A stretch of 64,000 bases of DNA, taken from positions 1-64,000 of the forward strand of contig CALMQM010000058.1 of NCBI GenBank assembly GCA_937871435.1, written 5' to 3'. The position numbers and the translations under genes were made by a program. The DNA is from an uncultured Bacteroidota bacterium (lineage in GTDB: Bacteria; Bacteroidota; Bacteroidia; AKYH767-A; 2013-40CM-41-45). Of the stretch, positions 1 to 8,515 are shown in pieces; within the stretch, counting starts at the first letter, position 1; the number at the start of each line of letters is the position of its first letter. The notes under the pieces are model-generated. The model was not told the DNA's origin and made no database searches. It saw only the letters and a program-made list of their open reading frames with translations.

Positions 1-1
1 T

Positions 2-61
2 ACGAAACGAGAAATAGTTATGAACAGATTGCGAAAAATGCTTGAATTGCAAGAAAAATAA
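2..61 (+). CDS. C-terminal fragment of a gene cut by the window edge
   Basis: An open frame runs from the left edge to a TAA at 59-61 and ends in a basic, helical-looking tail (NRLRKMLELQEK). Frame 1 is also open from the edge but stops earlier, at 43-45. Only about 19 codons are present, so no function can be given. The tail could belong to a sigma factor or other DNA-binding protein, but that is a guess. Confidence 0.3.
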   Translation, partial: TKREIVMNRLRKMLELQEK

Positions 62-210
62 ATTCAGCGGAATGTTAAATTATTGAAATTACTTCTTTGG
101 TATAATCGTTCTAAATAAAATTCACAGAAAATATATAGCCATTTTGAATAAAAAATGTTAGTTGTGTATTTCTGCACTTGGATAAAATTCTTTGCCTTCC
201 AATGATCGTA

Positions 211-280
211 AATCCTGAAAGGATGAAATTATTATAGAAAATAAATAGAAAGGGAAACAAAACCCTGAAAGGGTGAAATT
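211..280. repeat. Two copies of a CCCTGAAAGGGTGAAAT-type palindromic repeat
   Basis: AATCCTGAAAGGATGAAATT at 211-230 and AACCCTGAAAGGGTGAAATT at 261-280 start exactly 50 bp apart. In each, the short inverted repeat is preserved by paired changes (TCCTGAAAGGA versus CCCTGAAAGGG). That is compensatory variation, as expected for a hairpin-forming element. Short repeats of this kind are frequent between Bacteroidota genes; their role is unknown to me. Confidence 0.7.
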
Positions 281-408
281 TTGCATACCAGAAACAGGAA
301 AAGCAAATACTCAACTAAAATAATTCGGGGTATGAAAATAAAACTAAATCACTTGACTCATTATCACTTGTATCAAACAAATTATTTATACGCTTTCTTC
401 TGACAACA

Positions 409-453
409 TTTTACACCACAGAAGGGCAGAGTAAGGTACAGAGGGACACAGAG
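409..453. repeat. Degenerate ACCACAGA/GGGACACAGAG intergenic repeat
   Basis: A run of purine-rich units around CACAGA (ACCACAGAAGGGCAGAG, then GGGACACAGAGAAG). It resembles a degenerate short repeat found between genes in many Bacteroidota. It has no coding potential. Confidence 0.45.
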
Positions 454-800
454 AAGTTGAAATACATAATGGTTTAAATCATTAAACAGATTTCTATTCT
501 CGGTTCTACTTCTATTTTACTACTCGGGAAATTTATTCACTCCTGTGCGCATGAGCTCATTCAGCTGGGGTAGATTTAATCATTCGTAAACCGTAGGCTA
601 TTGAAAAGTATCTATTTTTATTCAAATCAAGGTAAAAGCACTTTTCATGATAAATATAATTATTTGGCACAGTCATTTGATGACATAAAGGAAATATCGA
701 ATTAAATTAACGGTTTGAAGTCGACATTCCGGACGGAATGATTTGAAGCTGCTGTATTCGTTCAACATTACATCCGAAACTCAATACATTTTAATACAAT

Positions 801-838
801 AAAAAAAAGCCGAAACCCGATAATCCCGGGCTCCGGCC
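801..838 (-). terminator. Rho-independent terminator of the GIN-domain gene pair
   Basis: Two stacked stems, GCCG/CGGC and CCCG/CGGG, surround a 7-nt loop between 809 and 837. A run of eight A on the plus strand (801-808) becomes the U-tract on the minus strand. It lies just downstream of the stop of the minus-strand gene at 865. Confidence 0.75.
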
Positions 839-864
839 TTGTCTGTAAAACCAAGGAAAAAAAA

Positions 865-1566
865 TTATATTTTTTCTATCGATCCTGAACCGGTGATCCT
901 CGATTGAATATGACCGGGTTCATGGACGTATTGTACATTTCCGCTACCGGTTATGTTTACGGTTAGATCATTACTCACATCTACTTTACCCGAACCGCTT
1001 CCGCTGATTGTCACAGCACCAGTAAATGTTTTCATCAACTCAGCATTCACATTTCCCGATCCGCTGATTCTCAAATCCGACTCTTCGGAGCTGCCTGTCA
1101 GATCCATATTCCCACTTCCTGATAATGTTGCTTTCAGTGATTTCGCATTCACAATGGCTTTCATATCTCCTGAACCGGAAAGTCGCACATTCATGTGGTC
1201 ACAGCTAAACTGACTCCTCGTGGTCATACTTCCTGATCCTGTCAGTTCCATGAGACAAAGATTTTTCACAGTGATGTAAACATTGATGGCTCTTTTGGTT
1301 CTGATATTTTCTTTGCATTCAATAATCAACTCATCATTTTTCACTTCGGTTAAAATCAGCGGAACAATGTTGTCTTCCGCTTCAATTTTTACTTCCTGTA
1401 CATCGCCTTGCGTTATGTAAACATTTGCAGTATTACGTAAATCAATTCCATTGAATGTAGTCAGGCTACGTGTTTCGGTTATCACATTTCCGGAACCTTC
1501 AATTCCGCATCCGAAAACGGTGAATGAAACGAAGGCAAAGAGAATGGTGAGGAGGTTCTTTTTCAT
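865..1566 (-). CDS. GIN-domain (DUF2807) lipoprotein
   Basis: 233 residues from the ATG at 1566. An upstream TTG at 1641 would add 25 residues in front of the signal peptide and is unlikely. Residues 1-20 form a lipoprotein signal with lipobox VFGC, so the mature protein should be lipid-anchored. The rest is a GIN/DUF2807 domain (FNGIDLRNTANVYITQG near the front) followed by regularly spaced GSG turns (GSGSM, GSGDM, GSGNM, GSGNV, GSGSGK), as expected for a right-handed beta-helix. The family is abundant in Bacteroidota and has no established biochemical role. It sits 49 bp downstream of a second GIN gene on the same strand and is probably co-transcribed with it, ending at the hairpin at 801-838. 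Confidence 0.88.
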   Translation of the reverse strand: MKKNLLTILFAFVSFTVFGCGIEGSGNVITETRSLTTFNGIDLRNTANVYITQGDVQEVKIEAEDNIVPLILTEVKNDELIIECKENIRTKRAINVYITVKNLCLMELTGSGSMTTRSQFSCDHMNVRLSGSGDMKAIVNAKSLKATLSGSGNMDLTGSSEESDLRISGSGNVNAELMKTFTGAVTISGSGSGKVDVSNDLTVNITGSGNVQYVHEPGHIQSRITGSGSIEKI

Positions 1567-1615
1567 GATGTAAGTTTTACCGGTTAAACAATATATAGGG
1601 AGAATATTTTTGTGT

Positions 1616-3007
1616 TTACCATCCGGCCAATGTGATTCCAAAATTCACCGGATACAATGTGGGACCTTTTTTATCTTTGAATACAGGACTCATATAGTAA
1701 TCTGCAAAGACATTAAAATCACCGTAACCCGCAGCTACACGTACACCATAACGGAACGGATTGAGGTTAAAGCTGTCATAGGACTTGGGCTTGTGTACAT
1801 TTCCATCCTCTTCGTATTTCATTTTCGTATGTGACCCGAGACGAACTCCTACCATTGCTCCTGCTCCGATATGAAAAGCATTCTTCTTGGTTTTACTGGT
1901 AAAAACTTCAAACATGAGAGGAGCCATCAGGTAGCTGGCAACCAGTTTAGATTTTATGTATTTAATATCAGATGTGCTGTCTATAGAAGTTGAGATCGGA
2001 TCAGTGGCATTGAGTGACACATTGTTTTTAAACCGGTAATTGTTCCAGGTCACACCCAATCCTGTCATGAACCAAAAATTACTTTTTCCGAACTGAATAT
2101 TCTGTTGAAGAAGATTCAGACTCACCGACATGGATTTTTCTTCACGAAGATCGAGACCACTGTAACCATCTGGTACTTCAAATTTACCATCCGCATTTAC
2201 CCAGGAATTAAACCCGAGTTCCACTCCACCCCAAATTGGTTTTGTTGATTGTTTCCTCTGAAACCTGAGAGAATCTTTCTTTCCGACAATAAAAATATCC
2301 GTTGAACCAAAGGTGAGATGTGTAGTATCCGCCTTGACGCTCGTAGTATTTACATCCTGAATTTTTCCAACACCGGTCACATTTTTTACAATATTCTTGG
2401 GCGGATTTTTATATGTAACAGTACCACTGCCGCTGATTTGAGCATCGAGGTTATCCGTTACATCAATCAAACATTTACCCAATCCGGAAATTGAAGCAGT
2501 ACATGAAGCAACAGTAAGATCAAGTGCATCCACTTTACCGGAACCGGAAATACTTATATCAGCCTGATCCGCGGTTCCATGCAGAATAATTTTTCCGAGT
2601 CCGGATATAGAAGCGTTCACAGATTTGGCATGGACTTCCATTTCAATTTTTCCGTTGCCTCCGATTTTGAAACTCATCTGATCTCCCTTAAAAGGTGAAT
2701 CACCGATGATCTCTCCGTTACCTTCGATAATGGCTTGCTCAAATGCAGGCATGGTAATAAACAATTCAGCATCCGGACTACCATCAATACGGAGAATGCC
2801 ATTTTTTACATGGAGTTCAACACTGCTCCCGATTCCTTTGTCTACCACCTGAACAAGCTGATTCTGATCCTGGCGAATATGCACTTTGGCAATCGCGTCA
2901 ATTTTAATTCCTGTGAAAGGTTCAACCTGACGGGTATCCATCGACTGAGAAAATGCAGTACTGTAACTGAGTTGAACAAGTGCGGCTAAGATTAATTTAC
3001 GAAACAT
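1616..3007 (-). CDS. GIN-domain protein fused to an outer-membrane beta-barrel
   Basis: 463 residues with an N-terminal signal peptide (MFRKLILAALVQLSYSTAFS, cut probably after TAFS). Residues ~25-215 are a GIN/DUF2807 beta-helix (EPFTGIKIDAIAKVHIRQ, then repeated SGLGK/SGSGK turns). Residues ~255-463 look like a Bacteroidota outer-membrane beta-barrel domain: alternating hydrophobic strands, GVELGFNSWVN near its start, and a final strand ending NFGITLAGW. This would place the GIN head at the outer membrane, probably periplasmic or surface-exposed. It is upstream of, and likely in an operon with, the GIN lipoprotein at 865-1566. Function unknown. Confidence 0.85.
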   Translation of the reverse strand: MFRKLILAALVQLSYSTAFSQSMDTRQVEPFTGIKIDAIAKVHIRQDQNQLVQVVDKGIGSSVELHVKNGILRIDGSPDAELFITMPAFEQAIIEGNGEIIGDSPFKGDQMSFKIGGNGKIEMEVHAKSVNASISGLGKIILHGTADQADISISGSGKVDALDLTVASCTASISGLGKCLIDVTDNLDAQISGSGTVTYKNPPKNIVKNVTGVGKIQDVNTTSVKADTTHLTFGSTDIFIVGKKDSLRFQRKQSTKPIWGGVELGFNSWVNADGKFEVPDGYSGLDLREEKSMSVSLNLLQQNIQFGKSNFWFMTGLGVTWNNYRFKNNVSLNATDPISTSIDSTSDIKYIKSKLVASYLMAPLMFEVFTSKTKKNAFHIGAGAMVGVRLGSHTKMKYEEDGNVHKPKSYDSFNLNPFRYGVRVAAGYGDFNVFADYYMSPVFKDKKGPTLYPVNFGITLAGW

Positions 3008-3089
3008 ATAGATTGATTTTTTAATTGTCTGTTTGTATGAATAGGACGGGTTGAGGTATTGAATAGTTACAGGTGGTCGAGAGAAAAAT

Positions 3090-3232
3090 AGCGAAGGGCG
3101 AAGAGAAGAGAAGTGAAGAGTGAAGGGTGAAGGGTGAAGGGTGAAGAGAAGTGAAGAGTGAAGAGATCTTGATTATTTACTATTTACCCTTCACTATTTA
3201 CTATTTACTATTTACTATTTACTCTTCACTCC
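3090..3232. repeat. Simple-sequence repeats with complementary arms (GAAGAGTGAAG / CTATTTACTATTTA)
   Basis: A left arm of purine-rich units (GAAGAGTGAAGGGTGAAGGG and variants, 3090-3165) is followed by TATTTAC-type heptamers (3173-3220) and CTTCACTCTTC-like segments. The arms are partly complementary, so the transcript could fold into a long hairpin. The last codons of the minus-strand gene ending at 3219 run into this repeat. Confidence 0.7.
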
Positions 3233-4325
3233 TAACATGTGATATGGAAAATTTACCAAGAGCAAGAGCATATCTGGTTGCATTATCTTCTACATCCTTG
3301 CTTTTATCGATAGAAATATCCTTGCCAGTAGCTTTGGTTAGTTTACCGGCTCCTTTGGATGCCAGCGTCCAGAAAGCTGATTTGTCCTTTTGCGGTTCAG
3401 GTTTCGATTCCAGGCCAAGGTCTTTCATGTCCTGATCAGAAAAAATATCAGAAAGATTTTGCTGAGGATATTCTTTGTTGGTTGTAGCAGGGCGATTTTG
3501 CGCATATACATCCTGTGAAACCGGATTCATTTCTTTGTGTACTGAATCGTCTGGTGCGGATGATTTGACAGGCTGGGAATTCTGAGCAAACTGACTTTGC
3601 GAAGGAGTTTCCGCTTTTTCAAACGGAGATGTATCCGGTTTTTTCAATTTCTTTTCATGCACAAGCTGCGGAGCAATTCCATTGACATGATTGGAAGGAA
3701 TTGGCATTTTCATTTTTTTGTCCGGAACAGGGTGATTCACCTGTACAGAATCATTAGCGTACACAGGTGCAGGTGCTACAGATCCCGGTGTGACATTTTT
3801 TTCAGCCATTTGCGGCTCTGTACTGTGTTGCTGACGATATACATATACGGATAACAGCAGTAAGGCGATGGAAGCAGCAACTGCTAATGCACGAATTGTA
3901 GTAGAAGAAAATGAAATTACTTTTCCACCTCTCTTCAGAGAAGTTTTATCCTTGAAAACAATTCGTGTATCCGGAATCAATTTAGTCAGGCGAATCATTT
4001 CCAATTCCGGCTTGATAGCAGGATTGATTTCGAGGAAGCGATTCAGCTCTGCTTTTTCTTCAGCGCTCAGATCATTTTCACAAAAAGCAACCAACCAGGT
4101 TTTGTAATTTCCGGAATGTATACGCTCCTTTTTCCTGAGACTTTCTTTTCCCGTAAATACTGTTTTTGTATCGGGCTCAATCACGATTTCAACAAAACTT
4201 TCGAACTCTTCTTTCAGGTCAGGATTGAGCTCAAGAAATGACATCAACTCCCGACGCTGACTATCAGTCAGGTTTCCCTCGTGATAATCGAGGAAATATG
4301 ATTCGTAGTTTGAACGGGAGAGCAT
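3219..4325 (-). CDS. Membrane-anchored anti-sigma-factor-like protein
   Basis: 368 residues from the ATG at 4325. The frame is open further upstream, but that part only translates the TTGGTTG repeat, so I reject it. Residues 1-~125 contain two copies of a motif with L..FLE.NP.LK.E.E, reminiscent of the N-terminal helical domain of anti-sigma factors. One transmembrane segment follows at ~144-164 (IRALAVAASIALLLLSVYVY). The ~200-residue C-terminal part is Pro/Ser/Gln-rich and probably periplasmic. The ECF sigma factor gene lies 159 bp upstream on the same strand, the usual arrangement for a sigma/anti-sigma pair. The protein is not similar to the standard FecR family as far as I can see, so the anti-sigma role is inferred from the N-terminus, topology and neighbour. 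Confidence 0.7.
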   Translation of the reverse strand: MLSRSNYESYFLDYHEGNLTDSQRRELMSFLELNPDLKEEFESFVEIVIEPDTKTVFTGKESLRKKERIHSGNYKTWLVAFCENDLSAEEKAELNRFLEINPAIKPELEMIRLTKLIPDTRIVFKDKTSLKRGGKVISFSSTTIRALAVAASIALLLLSVYVYRQQHSTEPQMAEKNVTPGSVAPAPVYANDSVQVNHPVPDKKMKMPIPSNHVNGIAPQLVHEKKLKKPDTSPFEKAETPSQSQFAQNSQPVKSSAPDDSVHKEMNPVSQDVYAQNRPATTNKEYPQQNLSDIFSDQDMKDLGLESKPEPQKDKSAFWTLASKGAGKLTKATGKDISIDKSKDVEDNATRYALALGKFSISHVRSEE

Positions 4326-4388
4326 TTGGTTGTTGGTTATTGGTTGTTGGTTGTTGGTTGTTGGTTGTTGGTTGTTGGTTGTTGGGTT
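4326..4388. repeat. TTGGTTG heptanucleotide tandem repeat
   Basis: Roughly eight head-to-tail units of GGTTGTT(G) sit directly in front of the start codon of the anti-sigma-like gene, in its 5' leader. The same unit recurs at about 21303-21388. Confidence 0.85.
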
Positions 4389-4418
4389 GATGAAATGCAG
4401 AAAATAAATTTTCTTTAC

Positions 4419-4487
4419 CATTCACTCTTCACCATTCACTATTCACTATTCACTATTCACTATTCACTCTTCACTCTTCACTCTCTA
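4419..4487. repeat. CACTATT / CACTCTT heptanucleotide tandem repeat
   Basis: About nine units of TTCACTA or TTCACTC run up to, and slightly into, the 3' end of the sigma factor gene (stop at 4485). Related units occur at 3173-3232. Confidence 0.8.
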
Positions 4488-4970
4488 AATCACTTTTTCC
4501 ATCGAACCAATATATTCTTTCAGAAAAAGTCTTGCGCGGTAGATGTATACTTTTACTTGTGACTCACTCATTCCGGTTATCTTTCCAATCTCTTCATAAC
4601 TGTATCCTTCATAATCCCGAAGTGTGAGCGCCGCTTTTTGTTTATCCGGAAGCAGGTTGATGGCTTTGTTTAAGATTTGTTTTAGGTCGGAATATTGTTC
4701 CGAATGAAACAAACTGTCTTCGTTTACTTCTGTGTATTCACTTGTATGCTTCTTTTTCCGGATTCTGTCGATCATCGTATGATAAGCAGTGGTAAACAAA
4801 TAGCTTTTAGACTTGGCACCTTCAATCTTGTCGACATTTCTCCACATCTTTTCAAAGGCATCCTGAACAATGTCACGCGCCTCATCTTCATCCCGCATAT
4901 TTTTGAGGATAAATCGAAACACACCATCGGCGTGCTGGTCTACGCATGTATTGTATTCTGCTGTGGTCAT
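4485..4970 (-). CDS. ECF RNA polymerase sigma factor
   Basis: 161 residues, normal size for an ECF sigma factor. Region 2 is visible at ~12-70 (FRFILKNMRDEDEARDIVQD, then AFEKMWRN). Region 4 is at ~105-155 (LPDKQKAALTLRDYEGYSYE, then EIGKITGMSESQVKVYIYRA, the recognition helix). Translation starts at the ATG at 4970. The gene is followed by the anti-sigma-like membrane protein and, further down, by two GIN-domain surface proteins that could be its targets. It would direct RNA polymerase to an envelope-related regulon; the signal is unknown. Confidence 0.9.
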   Translation of the reverse strand: MTTAEYNTCVDQHADGVFRFILKNMRDEDEARDIVQDAFEKMWRNVDKIEGAKSKSYLFTTAYHTMIDRIRKKKHTSEYTEVNEDSLFHSEQYSDLKQILNKAINLLPDKQKAALTLRDYEGYSYEEIGKITGMSESQVKVYIYRARLFLKEYIGSMEKVI

Positions 4971-5199
4971 TGGTTCCCGTGTGAGGAATCTGATAATGGG
5001 ACGATCTCAGAGCTTCAAAGTTACAGGAAAAATCAGTTTTATTGGCCTGAAAATAGGGTAATTACAAAATTCTGGCCGGTATTCTTCAAGCCTCTTCCAG
5101 ATCCTGATCTTGTAATAGTTCACAACCCGGCTCTAAAAAAAATAATCCTGCAGGGTTGTAAGAATTGTTTCCTCCCTACTTTTACGGTGAGATAAACGT

Positions 5200-6675
5200 A
5201 TGACCGAGCAAGAGCAAATTTCTGTCTTTGACATGTTCAAAATTGGTATCGGGCCTTCCAGCTCGCATACCCTGGGTCCCTGGAGGGCTGCCAAATTATT
5301 TTTGGAATCGCTGAAGAAGCAATCCAAACTCAACTCTGTTCAAGCGATAACAGTTCACTTGTACGGTTCACTTGCCAAGACAGGTCGGGGACATGGAACA
5401 GACATCGCTGTTGAACTTGGATTGTGTGATTTTGATCCGGTGACTTTTGATGTTAACCGCATCACTCCCATGATCAATGAAATTGCACGTGAGAAAAAAT
5501 TACATCTTGCCGGACAGGTACACATCGATTTTAATCCGGAGAAGGATCTTGTTTTTCATCATTCTGAAAGTCTGCCTTATCACCCAAATGCGATGATGTT
5601 TTCTGTAAGGCTGAAAGATAACAGTGTACTCGAAGAAATTTATTACTCTGTAGGAGGAGGATTTGTGGTGAAAGACGGAGAAGTTCCCGGACAATCCACC
5701 ACACGTGTAACACTGAAATTCCCGGTGAACACTTCCGCTGAATTATTACACCATTGTGAGGTGAATAAATTGAGCGTATCGCAAATCGTTTTGGAAAACG
5801 AAGACAGCTGGCGCAAAGAAAGCGAGGTTCGTTCCGGAGTGATGCAAATCTGGAAAGTGATGACAGAATGCATTTATCGTGGCTGTCACGCAAGCGGTGA
5901 ATTGCCGGGCGGATTGAAAGTTACCCGACGGGCCGCGGAGTTGAATAAAAAATTAATTGGCAACAAAACGTATTCCGGCATCGAAGAATGGATGCATCTG
6001 ATCCAATCCGGAGGAACGAATTTCAAATACATCCTCGACTGGGTGACATGTTTCGCGTTGGCGGTGAATGAAGAGAATGCTTCGTTCGGAAGAGTTGTCA
6101 CTGCTCCTACTAATGGTGCTGCCGGAGTGATTCCCGCTGTGTTGATGTATTATTATTTATTCGGCATCCCTTCGATAAAAAAGATGAAGGGAGAAAATAA
6201 TTCATCCGACAGCGAAGCAGACGATGAACTCATTCGTTTTTTATTGACGGCATCTGAAATCGGCAGCATCTTTAAGAAAGGCGCGACAATATCTGCTGCG
6301 ATGGGAGGCTGTCAGGCTGAGATTGGTGTTTCTTCTGCTATGGCAGCTGGCGCATTAACGGAACGCATGGGAGGCTCTCCTCAACAGGCGATGATGGCAG
6401 CTGAGATTGCGATGGAACATCACCTGGGTCTGACCTGTGATCCAATTCGCGGTCTGGTACAAATTCCCTGTATCGAACGAAATACAATGGGAGCAATGAA
6501 AGCGATTACTGCTGCACAACTTGCTCTGAACAGTGATCCGGGCAATGCGAAAGTTACGCTTGATGATGTGGTAAAAACGATGTGGCATACGGCTCTCGAC
6601 ATGAATCACAAATTCAAAGAAACTGCAGAAGGCGGTTTAGCTACAGCTGTGCCGATCAGTTTGAGTGAATGTTAA
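5200..6675 (+). CDS. sdaA: L-serine ammonia-lyase (L-serine dehydratase), single-chain iron-sulfur type
   Basis: 491 residues. Converts L-serine to pyruvate and ammonia in the cytoplasm using a [4Fe-4S] cluster. The N-terminal beta domain (~1-170) opens with the family signature [20 protein letters not shown]. The C-terminal alpha domain (~195-480) has the glycine-rich [34 protein letters not shown], and [12 protein letters not shown], which carries cluster-ligand cysteines. Both domains are present in one chain. Starts at the ATG at 5200, with GGTGA about 10 bases upstream. It is divergent from the sigma factor gene and convergent with the next gene, so it is probably monocistronic. Confidence 0.96.
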   Translation: MTEQEQISVFDMFKIGIGPSSSHTLGPWRAAKLFLESLKKQSKLNSVQAITVHLYGSLAKTGRGHGTDIAVELGLCDFDPVTFDVNRITPMINEIAREKKLHLAGQVHIDFNPEKDLVFHHSESLPYHPNAMMFSVRLKDNSVLEEIYYSVGGGFVVKDGEVPGQSTTRVTLKFPVNTSAELLHHCEVNKLSVSQIVLENEDSWRKESEVRSGVMQIWKVMTECIYRGCHASGELPGGLKVTRRAAELNKKLIGNKTYSGIEEWMHLIQSGGTNFKYILDWVTCFALAVNEENASFGRVVTAPTNGAAGVIPAVLMYYYLFGIPSIKKMKGENNSSDSEADDELIRFLLTASEIGSIFKKGATISAAMGGCQAEIGVSSAMAAGALTERMGGSPQQAMMAAEIAMEHHLGLTCDPIRGLVQIPCIERNTMGAMKAITAAQLALNSDPGNAKVTLDDVVKTMWHTALDMNHKFKETAEGGLATAVPISLSEC

Positions 6676-6760
6676 ATCAGGTTGAATTCAGCGACGTGTG
6701 AGGAGAAATTTCGTTGGATTCATTGATTCTTTCTCACAACGAATAAACAAAAACAGGTAT

Positions 6761-8149
6761 TTACATTTTCATGATTTGTACACTTCGTTCTCCTGATTGC
6801 GAACGCAGGTAATAAATGCCCGGAGACAGATGCTGACCAAAATGAATATTTTCCGAAGTGGCATCAATTTTAAAACTTTCCACACATCGACCGGCAACAT
6901 CAAAAATCCGGAATACTTTTCCTGCAGATCCTTCTCTCTTTAGCATTGAAAAGTCATTGGTGGAAGGATTGGGAAAAACATTTTCCTGAATCTGTTCGAA
7001 TGATTGTTCAACACCCGTTGTCACACAAATTGCTTCTCCGAGTAAAGTACTTTGAACAAATCCGGGAAGACTTAGTCCGGTTGTAATTCCGGTGAATCCG
7101 GGATCCAGATTAATTCCATTGTCAACATAATTGCAAGCAACACCAAGAAATTCCGGATCATTGATAACACTCAAAAAAGTATTGAACGATTTGGTCACAT
7201 AAATTTTTCCGTCCCTCCCCAGTTGCATTCCATAGAGATCACTGGTCTGGCTTAAAACAGTTTTCGAAGCAATTACAGCTGCAGGATTTCCAGCAGCCAG
7301 ATCAAACTGAACAAGTGTTTCAGAAGGATCATAACAGGTGACATACAAAAATCTTCCATTCGCAGAAAATTCCAATCCATAAACGTGATCTGTCATCGGA
7401 ATTGTCAGAGGATTTGAGATGACTCCTGTACTGTTATTAAAATCAAAAACTTCCACGGTATTCAGGTATCCGTCAGCACACGCGATTTTATCTCCACATG
7501 CATTGAACTTCATTTGTCCGTATGTATTCTGAATCTGAGAATTGCTGTGAACAATTCCGGTATTGCTCACAACAGGATTGGGTTGAATTCCGGTGCTGTT
7601 CACTTCATACACATAAAATGCATCGGAACCCCATTCATGCACCGCAACCCAGCAATCACTGGTATTGTCTTTTTGTACAGCAGTTAATTTTTCCGTTACA
7701 TTGGGAAGAACAGGAATATTTTTTACCGAAACATCGCCGGCTCCGGCCAGTAATGTCATATCTACCATCGAATAGCGAAATCCATTTGGTCCGCCATCCT
7801 GATCAACAGTAAAAATGTAGTACAAAGAATTTGATCCTGGCATTGGAACTATTAAAGCAGACTGTGTGCTTGAAGGTCCACCCATTAACGAGTCACCATT
7901 CGGCATCAGTGCATGACTCTTATTCCAAACATTTACACCATCAGTATAAAATAGTGTATTCCCTGCACCATCCGAAATAGAGGAACAGCCTTCTCCTGTA
8001 TTCAGTGCACCGACAGTGATTACATTCACTCCACCGAGAGAAAAATTAAGGCCTGCAAGAACTCCGAAATACCAGTTGTCTGCATTGTGTTGTGAAAAGA
8101 CAGGTTGGTATGATATCAAACATAAGAGAATGGTAATAATTTTTTTCAT
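6761..8149 (-). CDS. Secreted propeller-like protein with T9SS sorting domain
   Basis: 462 residues. Signal peptide at 1-19 (MKKIITILLCLISYQPVFSQ). The mature protein begins NADNWYFGVLAGLNFSLGGV and has beta-propeller-like repeats (for example KFNACGDKIACADGYLNTVE and LEFSANGRFLYVTCYD). This opening resembles Bacteroidota proteins described as hypothetical T9SS-sorted PKD or WD-like proteins. The last ~80 residues are a type A T9SS C-terminal domain (VFPNPSTNDFSM ... IFDVAGRCVES ... LSPGIYYLRS), so export is through the Type IX system. Function unknown. Convergent with the serine dehydratase gene. Confidence 0.85.
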   Translation of the reverse strand: MKKIITILLCLISYQPVFSQHNADNWYFGVLAGLNFSLGGVNVITVGALNTGEGCSSISDGAGNTLFYTDGVNVWNKSHALMPNGDSLMGGPSSTQSALIVPMPGSNSLYYIFTVDQDGGPNGFRYSMVDMTLLAGAGDVSVKNIPVLPNVTEKLTAVQKDNTSDCWVAVHEWGSDAFYVYEVNSTGIQPNPVVSNTGIVHSNSQIQNTYGQMKFNACGDKIACADGYLNTVEVFDFNNSTGVISNPLTIPMTDHVYGLEFSANGRFLYVTCYDPSETLVQFDLAAGNPAAVIASKTVLSQTSDLYGMQLGRDGKIYVTKSFNTFLSVINDPEFLGVACNYVDNGINLDPGFTGITTGLSLPGFVQSTLLGEAICVTTGVEQSFEQIQENVFPNPSTNDFSMLKREGSAGKVFRIFDVAGRCVESFKIDATSENIHFGQHLSPGIYYLRSQSGERSVQIMKM

Positions 8150-8515
8150 CGCAGGAGGGGTTTATGTTGTTTGAGGAAATTGCCTGTAATAAATACTATT
8201 TCATTTCCCTGAATAATAAAGTGATCATTTTACCGATGATTATCACTCCAATTTAGATAAAAATAGATTGCAATTCAATCGAAACCCTGTAAGTGAAATG
8301 ATTTGAGTGTTAAATGCAACATTCCTGTGAATTCCGACCACTCAAGGATCATTTTAACTATCGGGATTTTAACTATCTTTAGGGTAGTTTCAAAATTCAA
8401 CCTAAGTTAAATTGAAATAAAAGATTTAGTATTAGATTCTGTTGAGCACACCATTATAGAAACGAGGTGCTCAATGTGACATTTAATAAATCCCCTGACG
8501 GATCATTTTCAGATT
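8150..8515. other. Divergent intergenic region, promoters expected
   Basis: 366 AT-rich bases between two divergent secreted-protein genes. I find no open frame, repeat or hairpin of note; both promoters should lie here but I cannot place them. Confidence 0.5.

Larger units (their letters stand above)
62..864. other. Intergenic stretch with small repeats, no convincing gene
   Basis: About 800 AT-rich bases. I see two copies of a CCTGAAAGG-type repeat (211-280), a degenerate ACCACAGA/CACAGAG repeat (about 409-453) and a terminator at the right end serving the minus-strand gene that follows. Open frames here are short and have no coding character. Confidence 0.6.
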
